A stretch of 47,564 nucleotides of DNA, from NCBI GenBank assembly GCA_903901875.1, contig CAIUSO010000022.1, positions 1 to 47,564 of the forward strand, in the 5' to 3' direction. The translations under genes were made by a program, and so were the position numbers. The DNA is from an uncultured Geobacteraceae bacterium. GTDB lineage: Bacteria; Desulfobacterota; Desulfuromonadia; Geobacterales; Pseudopelobacteraceae. The notes under the pieces are model-generated. The model worked only from the letters and a program-made list of their open reading frames with translations, was not told where the DNA came from and did no database searches. Within the stretch, counting starts at the first letter, position 1, and the number at the start of each line of letters is the position of its first letter. Below, in pieces: positions 8,836 through 15,329 of this stretch.

Positions 8836-9160
8836 GTCGCTGCCGTTCGCAACATTCTGTCATGACGGACTTCTGTTGAGCGTCTATATCCAACCCCGTG
8901 CCTCAAAAAACCAGATATGCGGTATTTTGGCAGACGAATTGAAAATACGCTTGACCTCCCCGCCGGTTGACGGCGCAGCCAATAAGCTCTGCCGCGAGTT
9001 CGTCGCCGAACTTTTTAAAACGTCAAAATCATCGGTCACAATTCTGTCCGGCGAGACGTCACGGCATAAACGCTTGAAAATAAACTGCACTAATCAGGAG
9101 CAGTTGAAATTACATCTGACCTCGTTATTAGAGACCCTGAACATCGGGCATATACACTGA
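8822..9160 (+). CDS. DUF167 / YggU family protein (UPF0235)
   Basis: This 112-residue protein has the family core VYIQPRASKNQI...LKIRLTSPPVDGAANK (about 20-55) and the later SGETSRHKRLKI. DUF167 proteins are small alpha/beta folds of unknown role, often next to division genes. The ATG at 8822 was chosen because the family begins shortly before the first beta strand. An upstream in-frame start at 8795 would extend it by 9 residues inside DivIVA. Translation is probably coupled to the overlapping DivIVA gene. Confidence 0.85.
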   Translation: MDNTESLPFATFCHDGLLLSVYIQPRASKNQICGILADELKIRLTSPPVDGAANKLCREFVAELFKTSKSSVTILSGETSRHKRLKINCTNQEQLKLHLTSLLETLNIGHIH

Positions 9161-9175
9161 AAGGACGTATCACAC

Positions 9176-9685
9176 ATGGCACAGGCAAAATCAGGGGATA
9201 GAGTAAGAGTCCACTATACCGGCTCCCTCGAAGATGGTTCAGTATTTGACAGTTCGGAAGAGCAACCACAGGACACCTCATGCGGCTGCTCAAGTACGAA
9301 GGGACATGACGGCGGGTGTGGTTGTGGGCCGGACGAAAGTGCCGACGAACCGCTGGAATTTGTGATTGGTGGCGGCCAGCTTATTCCGAAATTTGAAGCG
9401 GCGGTAATCGGCCTGGAGCCGGGGCAGAGCATTACGGTAATGATTGCGGCCGATGATGCATACGGTGCCCATGCAGAAGAGATGGTGGCGGTTATCGAAC
9501 GGAGTGAAATCCCCGCCGATATCAACCCCGAACCGGGTCACCAGATGGAGGTCATCCTTGAGGATGGATCACCACTGCCGGTTCTGGTGACCGAAGTCAC
9601 CGACACCACCATTACCCTTGACGGCAATCATCCCTTGGCCGGACGGGATCTTACCTTTACGATCCGGCTGGTCGAAATTCTCTAA
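9176..9685 (+). CDS. FKBP-type peptidyl-prolyl isomerase, SlyD-like, with Cys-rich insert
   Basis: This 169-residue protein begins with the FKBP strand GDRVRVHYTGSLEDGSVFDSS, then resumes the SlyD fold at LEFVIGGGQLIPKFEAAVIGL. The insert-in-flap (IF) chaperone domain follows (about 95-150), with NHPLAGRDLTF near the C-terminus. It should catalyse prolyl isomerisation and chaperone folding in the cytosol. Unusually, residues 33-58 insert C36-x-C38...H44...C48-x-C50, a probable metal site placed inside the FKBP half. In E. coli SlyD the His/Cys-rich tail is C-terminal. The TAA stop is also the target duplication of a small mobile element. Confidence 0.9.
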   Translation: MAQAKSGDRVRVHYTGSLEDGSVFDSSEEQPQDTSCGCSSTKGHDGGCGCGPDESADEPLEFVIGGGQLIPKFEAAVIGLEPGQSITVMIAADDAYGAHAEEMVAVIERSEIPADINPEPGHQMEVILEDGSPLPVLVTEVTDTTITLDGNHPLAGRDLTFTIRLVEIL

Positions 9686-9790
9686 GGAGGCTGGCAATAA
9701 TAAGTTTAACAAAATTGCGCTCAGATTTTGGTCAGATTTGGCCGGAAGATGAGAGGCAAGATGTTCAGGTTATTGTAGCCAGCCTCCTAA
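9683..9790. mobile_element. MITE-like element, copy A (102 bp plus TAA target duplication)
   Basis: The element runs 9686-9787 with inverted ends GGAGGCTGGC (9686-9695) and GCCAGCCTCC (9778-9787). It is flanked by TAA at 9683-9685 (the slyD stop codon) and TAA at 9788-9790, consistent with a 3-bp target duplication. It carries no gene. It is a shortened relative of copy B at 34840-35024 and shares long identical stretches, such as AACAAAATTGCGCTCAGA. No transposase is present in the window. The TWA target preference resembles some IS5-family groups, which is inference. Confidence 0.8.
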
Positions 9791-9811
9791 CCGGATTCCG
9801 GAGGGTAAACA

Positions 9812-9850
9812 CAGAGGCCGGTGACATCACGTCATCGGCCTCTGCTTTTT
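9812..9850 (+). terminator. Rho-independent terminator after slyD operon
   Basis: CAGAGGCCG (9812-9820) pairs with CGGCCTCTG (9836-9844). The inner bases extend the stem to about 14 bp with one G-U pair and a 5-nt loop. CTTTTT follows at 9845-9850. It ends plus-strand transcription and also separates the convergent zinc-ribbon gene. Confidence 0.85.
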
Positions 9851-9867
9851 ACTGCGAAAGAGGAATG

Positions 9868-11076
9868 TTACTGTTTGCCGGTGGAAACCGTTGATCCGGC
9901 CGACTGTACGGAGTACTCCGTAGCCCCTGCGGGAACTGCGGATAGCACAACCACAAAGTGAATGGTCTTACCGGGAGCGACCTCCATATTTGCCAGTGAA
10001 TCACCAAACTGGTTGGCCATTGCCGCCTCGATTTTGTCCAGGGGAAGGCTTTGCAGTTGCTCGGTGCTCAGTGGATTACCGCAATAAGCCATCTTGCTGG
10101 CAACACTCTGGCCCGTCCCCCCGCCCCCAAATACGGTGGCCTTGACCTGCAGCGCAGCTCGGGCCTTTGCGTATTCGTTGAGTGCCTCTCCTGAAATCAC
10201 CAGCAGTTCGCCGGCAGTACTGTTTTTCACAAATGCTGCCGTGACACCACGAAGGCTTATTTTGCCACTCTCCACAACCGGAATTTCCTTTGGAGCAAGA
10301 AACATCGTGTAGCCGAAATAGCCGAGCCCCAGTAGCACGGTGACGGCTATAGTTGCCAGTAAGACTCCGAACAGGGGGCTCTGTTTTCGTCTCGTCGTTA
10401 TTTCAAACGGAGGCGATTCCTCATCACCCACTGGTGAAGTATCAGCCACCAACGTCTGGCCCACCTTACCGTCCATGGCCGGAGTCAGTTCAGCAGAAAC
10501 CGGAGCAGCCGTCGTTACCGGCGTCTGTTCACAATTTCCGAAATCAAGGTCAGCTATATTGAAGGTGTCTTCGTTGTCTTCAGGCGTATTAAACAGGAAC
10601 TGGGGTGGGGCCTGCTCCACAACGGTTTCCAGCTTCTGTTCCTCGACAGGAACAGAGCTTGGGGGAAATGCCAAGGGAGATTCGACGGAAGTGGCGGCTA
10701 CGAACGATGCTGTCACCGGCACTTCTACCGGCACTTCAGCACCGCCAAAGACAAAATCAGAAAAATCAAAACCGCCATCTGCCGATGAAGGAGTCGTAGC
10801 GTCAAGCGGCTGCGGCGCAGTGACGGCAGCCAACGCGGAAAGACTCCCCGTTTCACCCTTCTCCTGCTCTTCAGGTGGTGCTGCATCTCCCACCCCGGCA
10901 AGGATGAGCGGCGGAACAAAGCCGGCTCTCCCCACCTCCGGCTGATCCACCGGCAGTGCTTTCTTTACGGTGAAGACGTATTTGCATTTTGTGCAACGTA
11001 CCCTGACCCCCTTCTCTGTGACCCGTGAGTCATCAAGCCGGAATTTGGTCTGGCATTTTTCGCATTGGATTATCAT
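9868..11076 (-). CDS. MJ0042-type zinc-ribbon membrane protein, DUF3426 family
   Basis: This 402-residue protein has an N-terminal zinc ribbon C5-x2-C8 ... C28-x2-C31 (CEKCQTKFRL...RCTKCKYVF). A long acidic/Pro-rich, probably disordered region of about 200 residues follows. One transmembrane helix lies near 245-268 (LFGVLLATIAVTVLLGLGYFGYTMF). A C-terminal beta domain ends with FVVVLSAVPAGATEYSV, like DUF3426. The start at 11076 is chosen because GAGGAG lies 8 bases upstream and the ribbon begins at once; a start 12 codons upstream lacks this. The cytoplasmic ribbon may sense metal or bind nucleic acid, but the role is unknown. It is last in the minus-strand run, 72 bp after the DUF2400 gene. 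Confidence 0.82.
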   Translation of the reverse strand: MIIQCEKCQTKFRLDDSRVTEKGVRVRCTKCKYVFTVKKALPVDQPEVGRAGFVPPLILAGVGDAAPPEEQEKGETGSLSALAAVTAPQPLDATTPSSADGGFDFSDFVFGGAEVPVEVPVTASFVAATSVESPLAFPPSSVPVEEQKLETVVEQAPPQFLFNTPEDNEDTFNIADLDFGNCEQTPVTTAAPVSAELTPAMDGKVGQTLVADTSPVGDEESPPFEITTRRKQSPLFGVLLATIAVTVLLGLGYFGYTMFLAPKEIPVVESGKISLRGVTAAFVKNSTAGELLVISGEALNEYAKARAALQVKATVFGGGGTGQSVASKMAYCGNPLSTEQLQSLPLDKIEAAMANQFGDSLANMEVAPGKTIHFVVVLSAVPAGATEYSVQSAGSTVSTGKQ

Positions 11077-11148
11077 GTGCGGCTCCTCGTAGAAGGAAAC
11101 AGTTTCCGCCATAATCGCCGGAACTATCTGAAACTACGTTAGTCTATA

Positions 11149-12069
11149 TCAGAAAGGGGGGGAGGTGTCAAATTTTAAGGACTGGCAGCAGAGTGTGTTG
11201 ATACTGCATACGGCACACCCATCTCCCTTCTTGCCATTACAGCCGTTGCTGATTCCGATATGTGCCAGGGCAAAGTCGTACTTGAGCGGATCCGCCGGAT
11301 CCAGATCGCGCAGAGAAGCGGTAATCTCCCTGGCCATACGCCAGTCCGCTGTGTTCCTTCCGGTCAACCCGAGATAACGACCGATGCGACAGATATGGGT
11401 ATCCACCGGCATAATGAGCCGGTCGGGGGACACCCCCTTCCAGAGGCCAAGGTCCACTCCGTCATCGGGCCTCACCAGCCAGCGTAACATCATGCAGAGC
11501 CGTTTACAGGCACTTCCCGAAGCCGGAGAAGGGAACAGAAAGCGGAAATACGAGTCTGGCGGGATGGTACCCCCCCCAAATACCTCCCGGTAATCAAGGG
11601 AGAGTACCGCTGCCGAATATCGCTCCAGGCTCCTGCCAATGTCCCGATCATCCGGTTCATCCCCCGTGAGAAAAAAAGCCTGGATGCTGCCACTCTGCTC
11701 AAGCATCTGCCGCATTCCCCAGAGCAGTGCCACCAGGTCACGGCCATCATTGAAGCGATGCCTGAACCGACCAAAATCCTCCCTGCCCCGCTGCGGTGTA
11801 AACCGCTCCACATAGGATCGGGGAGATTCTCCCATGGGAGAAAAAATGGCAGCCAGGCTGCGTAAAATACTCCGCACGTTGCCATAGGCAAATGATGATG
11901 CAATAACGGCGGCTATTTCACGGTCAGCAGGCTCAGCATAGGCGTGACAAAAGGAGAGGGGGTCATTGGCAAGACGATACTCCGCACCGATTTCAAGAAG
12001 CAGCTCCAGGGAGTGCTTCAGTTCTTTCCTCCGTTCATATGTCGGCGTCACGTAAAAACTCGGCAGCAT
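11149..12069 (-). CDS. TIGR02757/DUF2400 family protein, HhH-GPD-like with Fe-S motif
   Basis: This 306-residue protein has the typical TIGR02757 phrases AAVIASSFAYGNVRSI and LRWLVRPDDGVDLGLW. Near residue 225 it has MPVDTHICRIGRYLGL, which resembles the catalytic-Asp segment VDTHV of endonuclease III. Near 272-290 there is C-x7-C-x2-C-x5-C, almost the C-x6-C-x2-C-x5-C that holds the [4Fe-4S] cluster in EndoIII/MutY. A base-excision or other DNA role is therefore plausible, but no activity is established here. It overlaps the 3' end of galT by 35 bp, so it belongs to that operon. The start could lie a few codons downstream. Confidence 0.8.
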   Translation of the reverse strand: MLPSFYVTPTYERRKELKHSLELLLEIGAEYRLANDPLSFCHAYAEPADREIAAVIASSFAYGNVRSILRSLAAIFSPMGESPRSYVERFTPQRGREDFGRFRHRFNDGRDLVALLWGMRQMLEQSGSIQAFFLTGDEPDDRDIGRSLERYSAAVLSLDYREVFGGGTIPPDSYFRFLFPSPASGSACKRLCMMLRWLVRPDDGVDLGLWKGVSPDRLIMPVDTHICRIGRYLGLTGRNTADWRMAREITASLRDLDPADPLKYDFALAHIGISNGCNGKKGDGCAVCSINTLCCQSLKFDTSPPF

Positions 12070-13060
12070 CCTCCGGTGATGTCGGATTGATGTAAAATCC
12101 GGTACCCCATTCGAAGCCAGCTACTTGAGTCAGACGGGGCACCAGTTCTATATGCCAGTGGTAATCGTATTCCAGCGAGTTCCAGTGATCCGGTTTTCCC
12201 GGACGGCGATGCATGGGGGGGGCCGTATGCAATATGAAATTGTAGGGAGCGTCCCGCAGCACCATCTTGACCCGCTGCAACATATCCTTCATGGCAACCG
12301 CCAGTTCGGCCAGCTGGGCATCGTTCATCAGGGCAAAATCATGACTATGCCGTTTCGGGTAGAGCCGCAACTCGAACGGAGAGCTGGAAGCGTAGGGGGT
12401 CAGGGTGACGAAATTGGCAAACTCTTTGACTACTCGAACCCCTTCATGCAACTCAAACGCGATCAGATCGCAAAAAACGCATCGTTCCTTATCGTTAAAA
12501 TAGCTGCGCGCCACCTTCAACTGAGTATGGGCAACCGGCGGCAGCAATGGTACGGCAATGAGCTGGCTGTGGGAATGGGACAGGGATGCCCCGGCCCGCG
12601 TACCATGGTTTTTGAACAGAACCATGTAGCGGAAGCGGAAATCCTTGCGCAGATCAAGATAGCGGTGGCGATAGGCAATCAGCACATCGTTCACCTCATT
12701 GACGGTCAGATCGGCCAGGGTTCGGTTATGATCGGGGGTTTCTATGATCACTTCGTGGGCACCGATACCGTTCATCACATCGTACATGCCGTAGCCCCGG
12801 CTATCCAGAGTCCCCTCGACCCGCAGAGCCGGATATTTATTGGGTATTACCCGGACCCGCCAGTTTGCGCCATTGGCATCCCCACCGGGGCGGATGGCAA
12901 ATATCTCGGGAGGAGTTTTATCCTCGTTCCCGTAACAAAATGGACAGGCGGTCATTCGCCCATGTTCCGGCTCAACCATGAAGTCCCGCGGACGGCGGCC
13001 ACGCTCGGTGGCAATGATTACCCAGTGAAGCTTGATCGGATCCCAGCGCAATTCAGACAT
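12035..13060 (-). CDS. galT: Galactose-1-phosphate uridylyltransferase
   Basis: This 341-residue enzyme swaps UMP between UDP-glucose and galactose-1-phosphate through a uridylyl-histidine intermediate. It has the catalytic-type HSHSQL triad motif, a zinc pair in CPFCYGNEDKTPPE and a second Cys pair CVFC. The C-terminal half is a matching HIT-like fold (HIELVPRLTQVAGFEWGTG). The start at 13060 is chosen over one 8 codons upstream because AGGGG lies directly before it. It is downstream of GH57 and the sugar nucleotidyltransferase on the same strand, so it probably links hexose-1-phosphates to UDP-sugars in the same pathway. Confidence 0.93.
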   Translation of the reverse strand: MSELRWDPIKLHWVIIATERGRRPRDFMVEPEHGRMTACPFCYGNEDKTPPEIFAIRPGGDANGANWRVRVIPNKYPALRVEGTLDSRGYGMYDVMNGIGAHEVIIETPDHNRTLADLTVNEVNDVLIAYRHRYLDLRKDFRFRYMVLFKNHGTRAGASLSHSHSQLIAVPLLPPVAHTQLKVARSYFNDKERCVFCDLIAFELHEGVRVVKEFANFVTLTPYASSSPFELRLYPKRHSHDFALMNDAQLAELAVAMKDMLQRVKMVLRDAPYNFILHTAPPMHRRPGKPDHWNSLEYDYHWHIELVPRLTQVAGFEWGTGFYINPTSPEDAAEFLRDADI

Positions 13061-13133
13061 TTTTTCCCCTGTAGACGGCACCATGAATGCTCACCCTATT
13101 GGCAGGTGCATGGTGGTCGGCTCGTGTTCTACC

Positions 13134-15323
13134 TCATATCAACCAGTTGTCAAGTTCGATATCGGCCCCGGCATAGAAAAGCATCAATGGAGCGTCCGTC
13201 GGCCAGCGTCCGATCTCTTCGTTGTCCCTCATCAGCGATATCGACACAAACAGCTTGCTCTGTGCCGTCAGGTGGAGGGGGGCCAGGGGGATACTTATTT
13301 CACAGTTTTTCACAATTTTCCATTTACAGTAATCACCGGTAGGGGCCCAGACACCGTTTTCCTTTACCTGCAGCAGCCCCTCGTCGGATTTGACCTGCAA
13401 CGCAACACGGTATTCGTGGTCATGAATCAGGTGCAGAGTAAGCACATCCGACTCCTGCAGCAGCCGATTCAGCTCCTGCACGCCATCGATCCTGAAGAAA
13501 AGTGACTTTTCGTTAAACCCGTAGTAGAAGCTCTGCAACATCCGGTCTGAGGAATGCATAGCCGATCCCTGTCGGGTAAGATCATATAATCCGGCCGCCA
13601 GCCATTCAAAATAATCATTGATTCGCCCACTGATTTCCGGATCGATATAGGCGGCCGGCTCCCTGATTAACCCCGCCGGGCTCTTCTTTTTAATCGGTTC
13701 CAGCAGCCCCCGGGGGATCTCCTTTCCCAGCAACCGATACACATTCTTCAGGTGCTGCCGAAACAGGCCGTCGAAACGGTCACTATGGGGAGAAAAATGA
13801 TCGTCGCCATACCACCAGAACCAGTCACTCCCTTCGGCGGCGTAGAGCGACCGGCAGATCAGTTCAGCCGTACTGTCAGCGGCAGGCTCGCCACTCTGGA
13901 GTGCGGCCGCGACATGGGGATTGGCTGCAACGGCCTCCCCCCTCGCCTGTCCGATCAAATCCCACGCCAGATTTTCTTCCGGATGGCCGATCCAGATAGC
14001 ATAGTTAGCACTAATCCAGGAGCCGGGGTGGATGCCGTGGAGGCGGCCGGTAAAACTGGTCCCGTCCAACACCTCGCTACAGGTGGTCAGATTGAGAGTC
14101 GGGTTCTTGGCGATGGCGGCATACATACCTTGTAAAAAATCATAGGCATTATTCGGATAATATTCCCAGGCGTTTTCCCCATCGAGAATGATCGGCACCA
14201 CCCTTCCTTCACCACCCACCACTCCCCTGATACCGTTCAACCGGGTACAGAGGTCGGTGACAGCCCGTCCTGCGTCCCACTGCGAATAGGTAAAACCTAT
14301 CAGGTCAGAAAGCTGATGATCACGGAAAAAAGCTCCGATCTCCCCCTGACTGCTGCTGTAGCGCCAGGGGCGGTAGAGTCGCTCCTTACCCGCCCCGAGC
14401 CCTCCATCCATGCTTTTTTCAAGGATCTCTTCATCGGTGGCGAACCAGCGAATTCCGCTCTCGGCTATCAGAGACAGTGCCTCGTTGCTGACCGAACCCT
14501 CCGACGGCCACATACCGGTCGGAGTAAAGCCGAAAACCTCACGGAAATAGGCGATACCACGACGTATCTGGGCACGGGCGTCTTCGGGATGGCAAAAGGT
14601 TGCTACCGGAAGCTGTACCCGCGGCATGGCAGTCTTTGCCGTACGGAGATCACACAAGAGCGGAAGAATCGGATGGAAATAGGGGGTAACCGACAGCTCA
14701 ATGCGCCCCTCTTCGTGAAGGCGCCGGTAAAGAGGAATGATCGCCTGCAGCAGCTCCTGCTGGGTGGCAAACAGCCGCTCCTTGTCTTCTGAGGAAAAGT
14801 TTTCCCCCTTGGCCAGCAGCTCGACAAACAACGGATAGCGCCTCCGTGCCGCTTCACCGGTCCAGGCAAGAAAAAACCACACCTGCAGGTCCAGAATATC
14901 CTGATCGCTGAAGTGCCTGACCCGTTCACGGGCACTGCCCGGTTTCCCTTCCCCGGCCATGTAGAGCAGTTCCAGGTAGCGGCGGGATGGCTCGATCATG
15001 TTTTGACGGTTGGCCGAAAAAAAGTTTTCCAGCAGGAAAATCCGATCTTCCACCCCCAGGGTGGCCGGAGCCGCCTTCCCCTTGAGCAGAAAGGGATCGA
15101 CGGCAGTTCCCGCTGCATACTCCAGCAACTGTTCAATTAACGAAGGTACCAGGTTAAACACTGCCCGGGCACCGGGGGTATCCTCAACAATGGCCGGCAT
15201 ATCAAAATAATCCTTGATGCCATGCAGATATGTCCAGGGGAGAGCGTATTCGTTCTTAAGCGGGTCCTTGTAGTACGGCTGGTGCATGTGCCATACGATA
15301 ACCACGTCCAGTGGGTGGGGCAT
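13134..15323 (-). CDS. Glycoside hydrolase family 57 (alpha-amylase/glucanotransferase-like)
   Basis: This 729-residue protein carries four GH57 motifs: HMHQP (12-16), TPYFHPILP near 213-221, MWPSEGSVS with the likely nucleophile E275, and LDGENAWE with the likely acid/base D381. The family acts on alpha-1,4 glucans (amylase, pullulanase, 4-alpha-glucanotransferase, branching). The exact substrate cannot be read from sequence. A C-terminal beta-rich DUF1925/1926-like region (about 560-729) follows the barrel. No signal peptide is visible, so it is probably cytoplasmic and acts on storage glucan. It lies 6 bp after the upstream fusion gene and 73 bp before galT. Confidence 0.92.
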   Translation of the reverse strand: MPHPLDVVIVWHMHQPYYKDPLKNEYALPWTYLHGIKDYFDMPAIVEDTPGARAVFNLVPSLIEQLLEYAAGTAVDPFLLKGKAAPATLGVEDRIFLLENFFSANRQNMIEPSRRYLELLYMAGEGKPGSARERVRHFSDQDILDLQVWFFLAWTGEAARRRYPLFVELLAKGENFSSEDKERLFATQQELLQAIIPLYRRLHEEGRIELSVTPYFHPILPLLCDLRTAKTAMPRVQLPVATFCHPEDARAQIRRGIAYFREVFGFTPTGMWPSEGSVSNEALSLIAESGIRWFATDEEILEKSMDGGLGAGKERLYRPWRYSSSQGEIGAFFRDHQLSDLIGFTYSQWDAGRAVTDLCTRLNGIRGVVGGEGRVVPIILDGENAWEYYPNNAYDFLQGMYAAIAKNPTLNLTTCSEVLDGTSFTGRLHGIHPGSWISANYAIWIGHPEENLAWDLIGQARGEAVAANPHVAAALQSGEPAADSTAELICRSLYAAEGSDWFWWYGDDHFSPHSDRFDGLFRQHLKNVYRLLGKEIPRGLLEPIKKKSPAGLIREPAAYIDPEISGRINDYFEWLAAGLYDLTRQGSAMHSSDRMLQSFYYGFNEKSLFFRIDGVQELNRLLQESDVLTLHLIHDHEYRVALQVKSDEGLLQVKENGVWAPTGDYCKWKIVKNCEISIPLAPLHLTAQSKLFVSISLMRDNEEIGRWPTDAPLMLFYAGADIELDNWLI

Positions 15324-15329
15324 AATTGG

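Noticed and set aside
12125-13342. 405-codon frame antisense to galT
   Set aside because: It is opposite a clear galT with catalytic motifs; the translation has no recognisable domain.
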